From Rhizobium sp. BK251 (lineage in GTDB: Bacteria; Pseudomonadota; Alphaproteobacteria; Rhizobiales; Rhizobiaceae): a DNA stretch of 64,000 nt. The stretch is taken from assembly GCF_004345245.1 (NCBI RefSeq), contig NZ_SLUQ01000005.1:62001-126000 (forward strand), read 5' to 3'. Both the position numbers and the translations under genes were made by a program. Positions 51,977 through 62,318 of the stretch are shown here, piece by piece. Below the pieces are notes generated by a model. That model was not told where the DNA came from. It saw nothing but the letters and a program-made list of their open reading frames with translations, and searched no databases. The first letter of the stretch is position 1, and each line of letters opens with the position of its first letter.

Positions 51977-54073
51977 TTAGCGCGTGAAGCTCTGCACGTT
52001 GCCGGCGTCGACGTTGATGATGTTGCCCGTCGACTTCGCCGAAAGGTCGGATGCGAGGAAGTAGATTGCCTCTGCGATGTCTTCCGGGAAGACGTTGAGT
52101 TTCAGCATCGAACGCTTGCGGTAATGTTCCTCGAGCTCATCCACCTCGATCTTCGAGGAGGCCGCGCGCTGCTCGCGCCATTCGCCGCTCCAGATTTTCG
52201 AGCCGCGCAGGACCGCATCCGGATTGACCGTGTTGACGCGGATGCCGGCGTCGGCGCCTTCGAGCGCCAGGCACCGGGCGAGGTGGATTTCCGCCGCCTT
52301 TGCCGTGCAATAGGCCGCCGCATTCGGGGAAGCGGCAAGACCGTTCTTGGAGGCGACGAAGACGACGTTGCCGCCGAGCGCCTGCTTGCGGAACAGGCGG
52401 AAGGCTTCACGCGAGACGAGGAAATAGCCGGTCGCCAGGATATCGATGTTCTTGTTCCACGTCGAAAGCTCGGTCGCCTCGATCGGTGCCGAGGAGGCAA
52501 TGCCAGCATTCGAGACGAGGATGTCGATGCCGCCGAACTCGACGCAGGATTCCGCGAAGGAGGAGATGACACCATCCTCCTTGGTGACATCGAGCTTCAC
52601 GGTGCGCACGGCGTCGGCGCCGTATTGCTTCTTGAAGTCGGCTTCGGTCGTTTCAAGCGCTGCCGCATCGATGTCGGCAAGCACCACGCAGGCGCCTTCG
52701 CTGGCCAGCCGTGCAGCCGTCGCACGTCCGATGCCGCCGGCACCACCGGTGACGAAGGCGACCTTGCCGGCAAGGCTCTTCGGCTTCGGCATGCGCTGCA
52801 GCTTCGCCTCTTCGAGCAGCCAGTACTCGATGTCGAAGGCCTCCTGCTCGGGCAGGCCCTGATATTCGGAAACCGTCGAGGCGCCGCGCATCACGTTGAT
52901 GGCGTTGACGTAGAATTCGCTCGCGATGCGGGCCGTCGCTTTGTCGCGTGCGAAGGAGAGCATGCCGACACCAGGCACCAGGAAGATGACCGGATTCGCG
53001 TCGCGTATCGGCGGCGAATTGTCATGCTTGCAGTCGTTGTAGTAGCGCGCGTAGTCGGCCCGATAGTCTTCGAGTGCCTTGTCGAGGCTGGCGACGACTG
53101 CGTCGACATCCGGCTTGGCCGGATCGAAGTCCACGATCAGCGGGCGGATCTTGGTGCGCAGGAAATGATCCGGGCAGCTGGTACCGAGCGCACCGAGGGG
53201 GCGAAGCTGCTTGGAGTTGACGAATTCGAGCACCGCATTCTGGTCGTCGAAATGGCCGAGCTTGCGCTCCTGCTTGCCGATGCGGCCACGGATTTCCGGC
53301 ATCAGCCGCGCAACGATCGCGCGACGATCAGCGACTGGAAGGCTATCGACCGCAGCGCCGCCGAAGATCACCTTGCCTTCGGTCTGCTCGGCAAACCACT
53401 TGATCGCCTTGTTGATGATGTCGAGCGTCAGCTCGTAGCAGGCCTTTGCATCGTCGGCCCAGGTGAAGAGGCCGTGGCTTTCCAGCACGACGCCCTTGGC
53501 GTTCGGGTTTGCCTTGACGAAGGCTTCGAGGTCGAGGCCGAGCTGGAAGCCGGGGCGGCGCCAGGGCAGCCAGCCGATTTCGCTTCCGAAGATCTGCTTC
53601 GTCAGCTCTTTCGAGTTCTTCGAAGCGGCAATCGCAATGATCGCATCCGGATGCATGTGGTCGACATGGGTGAAGGGCACGAAGCCGTGCAGCGGCGTGT
53701 CGATCGATGCCGCGCGGGCATTGAGATTGAAGGTGCAGTGCGGCAGGAAGCCGACCATCCGGTCCTCGTCCTCGACGCCGCGATAGATCTTCTTCAGCGA
53801 TTCCAGCTTGTCCTGGTAGAGGGTCGCGAAACCGTCGAGCTTGATCGTGCCGACGTCGCCGCCGGAACCCTTGACCCACAGGACCTTGACCTTCTCGCCG
53901 TTCAGCGGATCGGTTTCCATGACCTTGGCCGAGGTATTGCCGCCACCATAGTTCGTGATGCGCTTGTCGGCACCCAGAAGATTCGAGCGATAGAGCAGCT
54001 TGCCGGGCTCGTCGAGGCCCGCTGCGTAACCATCATCCCACCGGTTTTCAAGAAGCCGGACGTTCGCCGCCAT
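51977..54073 (-). CDS. rhaD: Bifunctional rhamnulose-1-phosphate aldolase / short-chain dehydrogenase
   Basis: A 698-residue two-domain enzyme. The N-terminal class II aldolase domain (about 1-430) shows NYGGGNTSAK, DRMVGFLPHCTFNLNARAAS and the zinc His-x-His in FVPFTHVDHMHPDAIIAI. The C-terminal SDR domain starts near residue 435 (KVAFVTGGAGGIGRATAARL) with NAG and catalytic Y-x3-K (AAYCTAKAAEIH). The fusion cleaves L-rhamnulose-1-phosphate to DHAP and lactaldehyde, and the SDR part oxidises lactaldehyde. Divergent from rhaR; start 54073 is ATG behind GGGAGG. Confidence 0.93.
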   Translation of the reverse strand: MAANVRLLENRWDDGYAAGLDEPGKLLYRSNLLGADKRITNYGGGNTSAKVMETDPLNGEKVKVLWVKGSGGDVGTIKLDGFATLYQDKLESLKKIYRGVEDEDRMVGFLPHCTFNLNARAASIDTPLHGFVPFTHVDHMHPDAIIAIAASKNSKELTKQIFGSEIGWLPWRRPGFQLGLDLEAFVKANPNAKGVVLESHGLFTWADDAKACYELTLDIINKAIKWFAEQTEGKVIFGGAAVDSLPVADRRAIVARLMPEIRGRIGKQERKLGHFDDQNAVLEFVNSKQLRPLGALGTSCPDHFLRTKIRPLIVDFDPAKPDVDAVVASLDKALEDYRADYARYYNDCKHDNSPPIRDANPVIFLVPGVGMLSFARDKATARIASEFYVNAINVMRGASTVSEYQGLPEQEAFDIEYWLLEEAKLQRMPKPKSLAGKVAFVTGGAGGIGRATAARLASEGACVVLADIDAAALETTEADFKKQYGADAVRTVKLDVTKEDGVISSFAESCVEFGGIDILVSNAGIASSAPIEATELSTWNKNIDILATGYFLVSREAFRLFRKQALGGNVVFVASKNGLAASPNAAAYCTAKAAEIHLARCLALEGADAGIRVNTVNPDAVLRGSKIWSGEWREQRAASSKIEVDELEEHYRKRSMLKLNVFPEDIAEAIYFLASDLSAKSTGNIINVDAGNVQSFTR

Positions 54074-54157
54074 GTCATCCTCCCTAGGAATTCCTTCGAA
54101 AGCGCGGCAGTAAACCGCACGTTTTCGCTGATGGTATCGCGCATCAGATCTGTCGTT

Positions 54158-54228
54158 GTCAATCGAAAACGATCAAATTCGATTATGCTGCAGCGCAGTA
54201 TGAAGATTTATGATCGTTTTTGATTGAC
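54158..54228. promoter_or_regulatory. Paired RhaR operators in the rhaD/rhaR divergent promoter
   Basis: GTCAATCGAAAACGATCA (54158-54175) and TGATCGTTTTTGATTGAC (54211-54228) are inverted copies with one mismatch in 18 bp, centres 53 bp apart (five helical turns). They fill the 199-nt gap between rhaD (54073) and rhaR (54273). The size and CGAAAACG core fit DeoR-family binding sites, so RhaR probably represses both directions, perhaps by looping. Confidence 0.8.
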
Positions 54229-54272
54229 AGGATTTAGTGGATACGAAATAAGTATGGCACAGGAGGAGCCCC

Positions 54273-55085
54273 ATGCACGAACGCGAACGCCATCGCATCA
54301 TTCTGAGCGCCGTTCAGGAAAAGTCGGTCGTCACGATCCAGGACATTTCCGAGTTGACGGACGCCTCGGAGGCGACGATTCGGCGCGACATCGCGGCTCT
54401 GCATGTGCAGGGCAAGATCAGGCGTGTGCGCGGCGGCGCCGAAGCGGTGCATCCGCCGCAGCTCGGCAATCTCGCCGGCCGGCCCTTCCGCGTTTCAGAA
54501 TCAGTCAATATCGATAAGAAGCGCGCAATCGCCCGCAGGGCCGTCGATCTGTGCGAGCCGGGCGACGCGATCATCATCAATGGCGGCACCACCACCTTCC
54601 AGATGGTGCATTTCATGGCCGGCCATCGCATGCAGGTCATGACCAATTCCTTTGCCATCGCCGAACATCTGGTCAAGCATTCGAAGAACACTGTGACGGT
54701 TCCGGGTGGCGTGATCTATCGCGAGCAGAGCCTGATTCTCTCGCCTTTCGACAATGACGCGATCCGCAATTTCTATGCGCGGCGCTTCTTCATCGGTGCC
54801 CAGGGCGTCGGCCCGCTCGGCATCATGGAAGCCGATGCGCAGATCATTCAGAGCGAACAGAAGCTGATGCACCAGGCCGACGAACTGGTCGTCATGGTCG
54901 ATTCCAGCAAGTTCAACCGTCGCTCGAGTCTCATTCTTTGTGGGCTGGAGCGGGTTTCGACGATCATCACCGACGAGGGCATTCCGGAGGAAGCGGCGCG
55001 GATGATCGAAAACGCCGGCGTGGCGCTCATCATTGCAAATTCCGCGTCGCAGGACGCGAAGGAGGATTCCTCGTCGGTCGCATGA
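54273..55085 (+). CDS. rhaR: DeoR family rhamnose regulator
   Basis: A 270-residue DeoR protein. N-terminal helix-turn-helix RHRIILSAVQEKSVVTIQDI, LTDASEATIRRDIAALH, followed by IRRVRGGAEAV. The sensor domain holds IIINGGTTTFQMVHFM, VPGGVIYREQSLILSPF and MVDSSKFNRRSSLILCGLER. AGGAGGAG precedes ATG 54273. It heads the rhaRSTPQUK operon and is divergent from rhaDI. It should respond to a rhamnose-pathway intermediate, as in the well-studied rhizobial locus. Confidence 0.92.
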   Translation: MHERERHRIILSAVQEKSVVTIQDISELTDASEATIRRDIAALHVQGKIRRVRGGAEAVHPPQLGNLAGRPFRVSESVNIDKKRAIARRAVDLCEPGDAIIINGGTTTFQMVHFMAGHRMQVMTNSFAIAEHLVKHSKNTVTVPGGVIYREQSLILSPFDNDAIRNFYARRFFIGAQGVGPLGIMEADAQIIQSEQKLMHQADELVVMVDSSKFNRRSSLILCGLERVSTIITDEGIPEEAARMIENAGVALIIANSASQDAKEDSSSVA

Positions 55086-55132
55086 CGCGCCGGCAAGGTG
55101 TGGAAGTCTAATCTTAGTGGGAGGATAAACGC

Positions 55133-56128
55133 ATGAAACTTGCAAAGACATTCGCGGTGGGCATCGCGCTCGCCGTCGCCATGATGGGTGGCGCGGCAAG
55201 CGCTGCCGACATGAAGATCGGCCTCGTGGTGAAGTCGCTCGGCAACGGCTTCTTCGATGCCGCAAACAAGGGCGCACAGGAAGCCGCGAAGGAACTCGGC
55301 GGCGTCGAGGTCATCTACACCGGCCCGACGACGACAACGGCCGAAGGCCAGATCGAAGTCATCAACTCGCTGATTGCCCAGGGCGTCGATGCCATCGCGA
55401 TCTCGGCGAACGATCCTGACGCCGTCGTTCCGGCCCTGAAGAAGGCAGCCCAGCGCGGCATCAAGGTCATCTCCTGGGATTCCGGCGTGGCTCCTGAAGG
55501 CCGCATCCTGCAGCTCAACCCGTCGTCCAACGAGCTGATCGGCAAGATGTGCCTGACGCTCGTCAAGGACCACCTTGACGGCGGCAAGGGCGATTTCGCC
55601 ATCCTGTCAGCAACGACGACGTCGACGAACCAGAACATCTGGATCGACCAGATGAAGAAGCAGCTCAAGGACTTCGATGGTCTCAACCTCGTGACGACCG
55701 TCTACGGCGACGACCTTTCGGACAAGTCCTATCGTGAAGCCGAAGGCCTGCTGAAGTCCAACCCGAACGTCAAGGTCATCGTCGCTCCGACGACGGTCGG
55801 CGTTCTGGCCGCTTCCAAGGTCGTCGAGGACAAGGGTCTCGTCGGCAAGGTCTACGTGACGGGCCTCGGCCTTCCCTCCGAAATGGCCGGCGCGATCAAG
55901 TCGGGCGCTACGAAGGAATTCGCCATCTGGAACCCGATCGACCTCGGCTATTCCGCAACCCAGATCGCCTATCACCTCGTCAAGGGTGACACGGACGGCG
56001 CTCCGGGCAGCGAGATCGAAGCTGGCCGCATGGGCAAGATCAAGGTTGGCGAAAACAGCGAAGCGGCCATGGCCGACCCCTTCGTCTACAACGCCTCGAA
56101 CATTGACCAGTTCTCGAAGGTTTTCTGA
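55133..56128 (+). CDS. rhaS: Rhamnose ABC transporter substrate-binding protein
   Basis: A 331-residue periplasmic protein (CUT2/RbsB fold). Signal MKLAKTFAVGIALAVAMMGG, then AASAAD. Mature marks: IGLVVKSLGNGFFDAANKGA, QIEVINSLIAQGVDAIAISA, GIKVISWDSGVAPEGRILQL and VIVAPTTVGVLAASKVVEDK. It delivers L-rhamnose to RhaTPQ. A terminator-like hairpin follows the gene at 56148, consistent with extra expression of the binding protein relative to the membrane parts. Confidence 0.93.
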   Translation: MKLAKTFAVGIALAVAMMGGAASAADMKIGLVVKSLGNGFFDAANKGAQEAAKELGGVEVIYTGPTTTTAEGQIEVINSLIAQGVDAIAISANDPDAVVPALKKAAQRGIKVISWDSGVAPEGRILQLNPSSNELIGKMCLTLVKDHLDGGKGDFAILSATTTSTNQNIWIDQMKKQLKDFDGLNLVTTVYGDDLSDKSYREAEGLLKSNPNVKVIVAPTTVGVLAASKVVEDKGLVGKVYVTGLGLPSEMAGAIKSGATKEFAIWNPIDLGYSATQIAYHLVKGDTDGAPGSEIEAGRMGKIKVGENSEAAMADPFVYNASNIDQFSKVF

Positions 56129-56147
56129 TCTCCGGAACTGCTTGGGC

Positions 56148-56169
56148 ACCCGGCGGCGCGCCGCCGGGT
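56148..56169 (+). terminator. Terminator-like hairpin between rhaS and rhaT
   Basis: ACCCGGCGGCG-CGCCGCCGGGT is a perfect 22-bp palindrome followed by TTTCTCTTTTCTC, 20 nt after the rhaS stop. As rhaT lies just 25 nt downstream and needs the same promoter, it is likely a partial terminator or an mRNA 3' end stabiliser that raises rhaS over rhaT. Confidence 0.8.
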
Positions 56170-56193
56170 TTCTCTTTTCTCATGGTTTTGCAG

Positions 56194-57729
56194 ATGACCA
56201 CTGTCCTTCAAAAACCCGTCAGGGCCGCAGTGCCCGGTGAAGTGCCCGCCATCCTGGAGATGCGCGGCATTTCCCAGATCTTCCCCGGTGTGAAGGCGCT
56301 TGATAACGTCAGTATCGCGCTCTACCCGGGTAAGGTGACTGCGCTGATCGGTGAAAACGGCGCCGGCAAGTCGACGCTCGTCAAGATATTGACCGGCATC
56401 TACAGGCCGAACGAGGGCGAGATCATCGTCGACGGCCATCCGGTAACCTTTGCGAGCGCGCAGGCGGCCATCGACGCCGGCGTGACCGCCATCCACCAGG
56501 AGACCGTGCTCTTCGACGAGTTGACGGTTGCCGAGAACATATTCCTCGGCCACGCGCCGCGCACGCGCTACCGCACCATTGACTGGAAGCTGATGAACAG
56601 CCGCTCGCACGAACTGCTGGTCTCGCTCGAGAGCAACATCGATCCGACGATCCGCCTCAAGGATCTCTCGATTGCACAGCGCCACCTCGTCGCGATCGCG
56701 CGCGCCCTTTCGATCGAAGCCCGCATCGTCATCATGGACGAGCCGACCGCCGCACTCTCCCGCAAGGAGATCGATGATCTCTTCCGCATCGTCGAGGGCC
56801 TGAAGGCGAGCGGCAAGGCAATCCTCTTCATCAGCCACAAGTTCGACGAGCTCTACGAGATCGCCGACAATTTCGTCGTCTTCCGCGATGGCCGCGATAT
56901 CGGCCATGGCAAGTTGAAGGAGACCCCGCAGGACGAGATCGTCCGCATGATGGTCGGCCGCGACGTCGAGAACGCCTTTCCAAAGCTGGACGTGAAGATC
57001 GGTGGCCCGGTTCTCGAGGTCCAGTCCTACAGTCACCGCACCGAATTCCGCGACATTTCCTTCACGCTCCGCAAGGGCGAAATCCTCGGCGTTTACGGCC
57101 TGATCGGCGCCGGACGGTCGGAACTGGCGCAATCGCTCTTCGGCATCACCCGGCCGCTGTCGGGCCAGCTGCGGCTCGAGGGCAGGGACGTCTCAATCCA
57201 TTCTCCCCACGACGCCATTCGCGCCGGCATCGTCTACGTGCCGGAGGAGCGCGGCCGCCATGGGCTCGCGCTGCCGATGCCGATCTACCAGAACATGACG
57301 CTGCCTTCGCTGGCGCGCACCTCGCGCAAGGGCTTCCTGAAGGCGGCTAACGAATTCGCGCTTGCCCGCAAATATGCCGAGAGACTGGATCTTCGCGCGG
57401 CAGCGCTTTCCGTGCCTGTCGGTACTCTTTCGGGCGGCAACCAGCAGAAGGTGGTCATCGGCAAGTGGCTGGCGACCATGCCGAAGGTCATCATCCTGGA
57501 CGAGCCGACCAAGGGCATCGACATCGGCTCGAAGGCGGCCGTCCACGGTTTCATCAGCGAACTCGCCGCCGAGGGGCTCTCGATCATCATGATCTCGTCC
57601 GAGTTGCCCGAGATCGTCGGCATGTCGGATCGTGTGCTGGTGATGAAGGAAGGGCTTTCGGCCGGGCTCTTCGAGCGCAATCAACTTTCGCCGGAGGCGC
57701 TGGTGCGCGCGGCGACCGGAAACGCATGA
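56194..57729 (+). CDS. rhaT: Rhamnose ABC transporter ATP-binding protein
   Basis: About 511 residues, with two fused ABC domains (CUT2 class). First domain: Walker A ALIGENGAGKSTLVKILTG, signature replaced by LSIAQRHLVAIARALS, Walker B IVIMDEPTAAL. Second domain: a modified Walker A GLIGAGRSELAQSLFG, as usual in this class, with signature LSGGNQQKVVIGKWL. The start is unclear: ATG 56194 (MTTVLQK) and ATG 56182 are both in frame and both have poor ribosome sites, so translation may depend on the hairpin upstream. Not the E. coli RhaT symporter. Confidence 0.92.
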   Translation: MTTVLQKPVRAAVPGEVPAILEMRGISQIFPGVKALDNVSIALYPGKVTALIGENGAGKSTLVKILTGIYRPNEGEIIVDGHPVTFASAQAAIDAGVTAIHQETVLFDELTVAENIFLGHAPRTRYRTIDWKLMNSRSHELLVSLESNIDPTIRLKDLSIAQRHLVAIARALSIEARIVIMDEPTAALSRKEIDDLFRIVEGLKASGKAILFISHKFDELYEIADNFVVFRDGRDIGHGKLKETPQDEIVRMMVGRDVENAFPKLDVKIGGPVLEVQSYSHRTEFRDISFTLRKGEILGVYGLIGAGRSELAQSLFGITRPLSGQLRLEGRDVSIHSPHDAIRAGIVYVPEERGRHGLALPMPIYQNMTLPSLARTSRKGFLKAANEFALARKYAERLDLRAAALSVPVGTLSGGNQQKVVIGKWLATMPKVIILDEPTKGIDIGSKAAVHGFISELAAEGLSIIMISSELPEIVGMSDRVLVMKEGLSAGLFERNQLSPEALVRAATGNA

Positions 57730-57737
57730 GGGTGAGC

Positions 57738-58727
57738 ATGGCCAGATTGATCAGAAAACGCGAAACCCTGCTCTTCCTCATCATCGTCGTGATGATCGCG
57801 GTCTTCTCGACGCGCGCCTCCGACTTCGCCACACCTTCCAATCTTGCCGGCATCTTCAATGATACCGCGATCCTGATCATCCTGGCGCTGGCGCAGATGA
57901 CGGTCATCCTGACGAAATCGATCGATCTTTCGGTCGCTGCGAACCTCGCCTTCACCGGCATGGCGATCGCCATGATGAATGCTGCCTATCCCGGCCTGCC
58001 GCTCGTGGTGCTGATCCTGGCGGCTGTCCTCATCGGCGCCTTGCTCGGCATGATCAACGGCCTGCTCGTCTGGCAGCTCGAGATCCCGCCGATCGTCGTT
58101 ACGCTCGGAACGCTCACCATCTATCGCGGCATGGCTTTCGTGCTTTCGGGCGGCGCCTGGGTGAACGCGCACCAGATGACCGAGACCTTCCTTTCCGTGC
58201 CGCGCACGAACATTCTCGGAATGCCGGTCCTGAGCTGGGTAGCGATCGTCATCGTGCTCGTGATGTACATGCTGCTCAAATACACGCAATTCGGCCGTTC
58301 GGCCTATGCCACGGGCGGCAATCCGACCGCCGCCGTCTACGCGGGCGTCGATACCGGCCGCACGAAATTCCTTGCTTTCGTGCTTTCCGGCGCGCTTGCC
58401 GGCCTTTCCAGCTATCTCTGGGTATCGCGCTACGCGGTCGCCTATGTCGACATCGCCAACGGCTTCGAACTCGACAGCGTGGCCGCCTGCGTCATCGGCG
58501 GCATCTCCATCGCCGGCGGCGTCGGCTCGGTCGCGGGCACCGTGCTTGGCGCGCTCTTCCTCGGCGTCATCAAGAACGCACTGCCCGTCATCGGCATTTC
58601 GCCCTTCACGCAGATGGCGATCTCCGGCACCGTCATCATCCTAGCCGTCGTCTTCAACGCGCGGCGCGAGCGCAACCGCGGCCGCATCATCCTGCGAGAC
58701 CGGGCAGCAGCGGAGGTTGCGGCATGA
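57738..58727 (+). CDS. rhaP: Rhamnose ABC transporter permease RhaP
   Basis: A 329-residue CUT2 permease with eight to ten helices ([60 protein letters not shown]). ATG 57738 has GAGGG 4 nt upstream; ATG 57726, overlapping the rhaT stop as ATGA, is an in-frame alternative. It forms the rhamnose channel with RhaQ in the inner membrane. Confidence 0.92.
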   Translation: MARLIRKRETLLFLIIVVMIAVFSTRASDFATPSNLAGIFNDTAILIILALAQMTVILTKSIDLSVAANLAFTGMAIAMMNAAYPGLPLVVLILAAVLIGALLGMINGLLVWQLEIPPIVVTLGTLTIYRGMAFVLSGGAWVNAHQMTETFLSVPRTNILGMPVLSWVAIVIVLVMYMLLKYTQFGRSAYATGGNPTAAVYAGVDTGRTKFLAFVLSGALAGLSSYLWVSRYAVAYVDIANGFELDSVAACVIGGISIAGGVGSVAGTVLGALFLGVIKNALPVIGISPFTQMAISGTVIILAVVFNARRERNRGRIILRDRAAAEVAA

Positions 58728-59734
58728 GCATGGTTTCCACCACTCCCGAAAAGCGCGTCATTCCCGATCGGCTCGGCACGCCGTTCAAGCGCATCATGTC
58801 GAGCTGGGAAGTGCTGCTCTTCGGCGTCGCCGTCGCGATCTTCATCTTCAATTCGCTGGCGTCGCCCTACTTCCTGAATGCCTGGAATCTTTCGGACGCC
58901 ACCTTCAACTTTACCGAAAAGGCGATGATCGCCTTTGCGATGGCGCTGCTCGTCATTGCCGGCGAGATCGATCTGTCGGTTGCCGCCATCATCGCGCTCG
59001 CCTCGACCGCCATGGGTGCGGCCGCGCAGGTCGGTGTGGGTACGCCGGGCCTTGTCCTGATCGGCATCGGCACCGGCCTTGTCTGCGGCATGTTCAACGG
59101 CTTCCTCGTCTCGGTGCTGAAGCTGCCCTCGATCGTCGTCACGATCGGCACCATGAGCCTCTTCCGCGGCATTTCCTACATCGTGCTCGGCGACCAGGCC
59201 TATGGCAAATATCCCGCCGATTTCGCCTATTTCGGCCAGGGCTACGTCGTCTGGGTCTTCTCCTTCGAATTCGTGCTCTTCATCGTGCTGGCGATCCTCT
59301 TTGCCATCCTGCTGCACGCGACGAATTTCGGCCGACAGGTCTATACGATCGGCAACAACGACTTTGCCGCCCGCTTCTCCGGCATCCCGGTCGAGCGTGT
59401 CAAATTCATCCTCTTCCTACTGACCGGCGTCATGAGCGGTATCGCTGCGATCTGCCTGACTTCGCGTCTTGGCTCCACGCGTCCGTCGATCGCGCAAGGG
59501 TGGGAACTCGAAGTCGTCACCATGGTCGTGCTCGGCGGCATATCGATCCTCGGCGGCTCGGGCACGATCGGTGGCGTCGTCATCGCCGCCTTCGTCATGG
59601 GTCTGGTCACCTTCGGCCTCGGCCTGCTCAATGTGCCGGGCATCGTCATGTCGATCTTCATCGGCCTGCTGCTCATCATCACCATCGCGATCCCGATCAT
59701 CGCACGCCGCATCCAAGCCATGAGTTCCCGATGA
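58724..59734 (+). CDS. rhaQ: Rhamnose ABC transporter permease RhaQ
   Basis: A 336-residue CUT2 permease overlapping the rhaP stop by 4 nt (ATGA). The marks are [40 protein letters not shown] and [20 protein letters not shown]. Partner of RhaP. It is coupled at its 3' end to rhaU by another ATGA overlap. Confidence 0.92.
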   Translation: MSMVSTTPEKRVIPDRLGTPFKRIMSSWEVLLFGVAVAIFIFNSLASPYFLNAWNLSDATFNFTEKAMIAFAMALLVIAGEIDLSVAAIIALASTAMGAAAQVGVGTPGLVLIGIGTGLVCGMFNGFLVSVLKLPSIVVTIGTMSLFRGISYIVLGDQAYGKYPADFAYFGQGYVVWVFSFEFVLFIVLAILFAILLHATNFGRQVYTIGNNDFAARFSGIPVERVKFILFLLTGVMSGIAAICLTSRLGSTRPSIAQGWELEVVTMVVLGGISILGGSGTIGGVVIAAFVMGLVTFGLGLLNVPGIVMSIFIGLLLIITIAIPIIARRIQAMSSR

Positions 59735-60051
59735 CGCTCGAAAAACACGCCTTCAAGATGAAGCTGAACCCCGGCATGGAAGCCGAATACAGGAAACGGC
59801 ACGACGAGATCTGGCCGGAGTTGGTTGACCTGCTGCATCAGTCGGGCGCCAGCGATTATTCCATCCACCTCGACCGCGAGACGAATACGCTCTTCGGCGT
59901 GTTGACCCGCCCGGCGGATCACACGATGACGAGCCTGCCGGAACATCCCGTCATGAAGAAATGGTGGGCGCACATGGCCGATATCATGGAGACGAATCCG
60001 GATAACTCACCCGTCCAAAGCGACCTCGTCACCGTCTTCCATATGCCATGA
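59731..60051 (+). CDS. rhaU: L-rhamnose mutarotase
   Basis: A 106-residue RhaM/YiiL family protein: [20 protein letters not shown], the conserved [29 protein letters not shown] and the C-terminal [17 protein letters not shown]. It interconverts alpha and beta rhamnose and is needed for growth on rhamnose in rhizobia. It overlaps both neighbours by 4 nt (ATGA). Confidence 0.93.
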   Translation: MTLEKHAFKMKLNPGMEAEYRKRHDEIWPELVDLLHQSGASDYSIHLDRETNTLFGVLTRPADHTMTSLPEHPVMKKWWAHMADIMETNPDNSPVQSDLVTVFHMP

Positions 60052-61424
60052 GCGATTATCGCCGCATCGCCGTTCTCGATATCGGCAAGACCAATGCCAA
60101 GGTCGTGGTGATCGACAGCGCGACCGGCGCGGAAATCGCCGCCGTGCGCACGCCGAACACGGTCATCAGAACCGATCCTTACCCGCATTACGATATCGAG
60201 GCGCTCTGGGCCTTCACGCTGAACGCGCTGAAGGATTTCGCCAGAACGCCCGGCTTCGACGCGATCTCGATCACCACCCACGGCGCGGCCGCCGCGCTGC
60301 TCGGTAGCGATGGCAGGCTCGCCATGCCGGTCATCGATTATGAGCACGAGTATCCGCAGGCTATCCGCGACGCCTACGATGCGCTTCGCCCTGCTTTCTC
60401 GGAAACCTTCTCGCCGCGCCTGCCGATGGGGCTGAATGTCGGCGCCCAGCTGCACTATCAGAAAACCGCCTTTCCCGCGGAGTTCGCTAGAGTCCGGACG
60501 ATCCTCACCTATGCGCAATACTGGTCGGCGCGGCTGACGGGTGTCACCGCCAACGAACTCACCTCGCTCGGTTGCCACACCGATCTCTGGAATCCGAGGG
60601 CCGGTACCTATTCTTCGCTGGTCGATAGGCTCGGCATCCACGATCGCATGGCACCGATCCGTTCCGCCTTCGATACACTCGGCCCAGTCCTGCCGGAGAT
60701 CGCCGAAGAGATCGGCATCTCGGTTCCCGTCTATTGCGGCATCCATGATTCGAACGCCTCGCTCCTGCCGCATCTCGTCGGCCGGGAGGCGCCATTCGCC
60801 GTGGTTTCGACGGGTACCTGGGTCATCAATTTCGCCGTCGGTGGCGATCTCGATCATCTCGACCCCAAGCGCGACGCGCTCGCCAATGTCGATGCCTATG
60901 GGCGTGCCGTGCCATCCTCGCGCTTCATGGGTGGGCGCGAGTTCGAGATGCTGACGCATGGCCATCCGGTACCTTCGGCAGAGGCCATGACGGAAGCATT
61001 TCGCAATGTCGTGGTGAAGCAGATCATGCTCCTGCCGAATGTCGTTGCCGGCTCGGGACCGTTTCCCGGCAGGCAGATGCGGTGGCTGGGGGAGGAGCCC
61101 CAAGATGCCGCGGAACGCTACGCCGCCGCATCGATCTATGCCGCGCTGATGACGGAGGCGTGCCTCGAGCTGATCGGCGCCGGGGGCACATCGCTGGTCG
61201 AAGGGCCTTTTGCGGCCAATCGGGAATATCTCGTTGCGCTCGCAGCATTGACCGGGCGCCCCGTCACCGGCCTGCCCGGCGCGACCGGTACGGCGCATGG
61301 CGCAGCGATGCTGACCGGCGCACAGTTTCCGCCGCCGGAGAGGGCGACGGAGTACCGGGCGGACGGGATCGATCTCAGCCCGTACCGGAAGGCGTGGTAC
61401 GCCGCCATAGCGGAGACTGCCTAG
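60048..61424 (+). CDS. rhaK: Rhamnulokinase-type sugar kinase
   Basis: A 458-residue FGGY-type kinase. Phosphate motif [20 protein letters not shown]; middle [14 protein letters not shown]; later [17 protein letters not shown], and adenosine region [20 protein letters not shown]. It lies at the end of the rhaRSTPQUK operon. In rhizobia RhaK phosphorylates the sugar and is also required for rhamnose transport by the ABC system. Starts in the rhaU stop (ATGA). Confidence 0.92.
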   Translation: MSDYRRIAVLDIGKTNAKVVVIDSATGAEIAAVRTPNTVIRTDPYPHYDIEALWAFTLNALKDFARTPGFDAISITTHGAAAALLGSDGRLAMPVIDYEHEYPQAIRDAYDALRPAFSETFSPRLPMGLNVGAQLHYQKTAFPAEFARVRTILTYAQYWSARLTGVTANELTSLGCHTDLWNPRAGTYSSLVDRLGIHDRMAPIRSAFDTLGPVLPEIAEEIGISVPVYCGIHDSNASLLPHLVGREAPFAVVSTGTWVINFAVGGDLDHLDPKRDALANVDAYGRAVPSSRFMGGREFEMLTHGHPVPSAEAMTEAFRNVVVKQIMLLPNVVAGSGPFPGRQMRWLGEEPQDAAERYAAASIYAALMTEACLELIGAGGTSLVEGPFAANREYLVALAALTGRPVTGLPGATGTAHGAAMLTGAQFPPPERATEYRADGIDLSPYRKAWYAAIAETA

Positions 61425-61437
61425 CGGTTGTCTTCGA

Positions 61438-61453
61438 GGCGGCGTCTGCCGCC
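61438..61453. terminator. Short hairpin between rhaK and nadC
   Basis: GGCGGC-GTCT-GCCGCC (61438-61453) in the 32-nt gap between the rhaK stop and the minus-strand nadC stop. A 6-bp GC stem; it could end both transcripts weakly. Confidence 0.4.
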
Positions 61454-61456
61454 CCT

Positions 61457-62317
61457 TCACGCCGCCGTTTCGACGACGTCCAGTCCGATATCCAGACTTG
61501 GCGCGCTGTGCGTGCACCAGCCGACGGAGATGAGATCGACGCCGGAGGCTGCGACCGCGGCGACCGTGTCGGGCGTGATGCCGCCCGACGCCTCGGTGAT
61601 TGCCCGGCCGGCAACGATGCCGACAGCCTCACGCAGCTCATCCGGCGACATGTTGTCGAGCAACACGGCGTCGACGCCAATTTCCATGGCTTCGCGAAGC
61701 TGGTCGAGCGTATCCACCTCCACTTCGATCTTCACCATATGGCCGACGCCGGCGCGCGCGCGGCGGATCGCCTCGGCGACGCCGCCGGCAATGGCGACAT
61801 GATTGTCCTTGATGAGCACCGCATCCGACAGCGCAAAGCGATGGTTCATGCCGCCCCCCGCCCGCACTGCATATTTCTCCAGCGCCCTGAGACCGGGTGT
61901 CGTCTTGCGGGTGCAGGCGATTGCGGCCTTCGTCCCGGCCACCGCAGCGACGAGACCCGCCGTCGTGCTGGCAATGCCCGAGAGATGGCCGAGGAAATTG
62001 AGCGCGGTGCGTTCGCCGGTCAGGATCCCGCGGGACGGGCCGGAGACCGTCGCGATGATGTCGCCAGGGAGAATGGCCGCACCGTCATCGAGTTTGCGCG
62101 TGAGGGTGATTGCAGGATCGACCAGCTGGAACGCGAGCTCGGCGGCATCCAGCCCGGCGACGACGCCGGCCTGCCGGGCGGCAAAGACCATCGTCGAGTG
62201 GTGGTCGGCAGGAATGACGGCCATCGACGTGATGTCGCCTGCAAGGCCGAGATCTTCCTGGAGCGCGGCGCGTACCAGCGGTTCGATGATTATGCGTGGA
62301 AGCGGGGAAAGGGGCAT
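61457..62317 (-). CDS. nadC: Nicotinate-nucleotide pyrophosphorylase (carboxylating)
   Basis: A 286-residue quinolinate phosphoribosyltransferase. Marks: [79 protein letters not shown] and [20 protein letters not shown]. It makes nicotinate mononucleotide from quinolinate and PRPP. Start one base after the nadB stop; a longer frame to 62428 overlaps nadB and is not needed. Last gene of nadABC. Confidence 0.95.
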   Translation of the reverse strand: MPLSPLPRIIIEPLVRAALQEDLGLAGDITSMAVIPADHHSTMVFAARQAGVVAGLDAAELAFQLVDPAITLTRKLDDGAAILPGDIIATVSGPSRGILTGERTALNFLGHLSGIASTTAGLVAAVAGTKAAIACTRKTTPGLRALEKYAVRAGGGMNHRFALSDAVLIKDNHVAIAGGVAEAIRRARAGVGHMVKIEVEVDTLDQLREAMEIGVDAVLLDNMSPDELREAVGIVAGRAITEASGGITPDTVAAVAASGVDLISVGWCTHSAPSLDIGLDVVETAA

Positions 62318-62318
62318 G

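Noticed and set aside
52124..54223. A 699-codon open frame on the plus strand opposite rhaD
   Set aside because: It is the mirror frame of a high-GC gene; rhaD has full motifs, and the plus frame shows no domain and a composition typical of antisense shadows.
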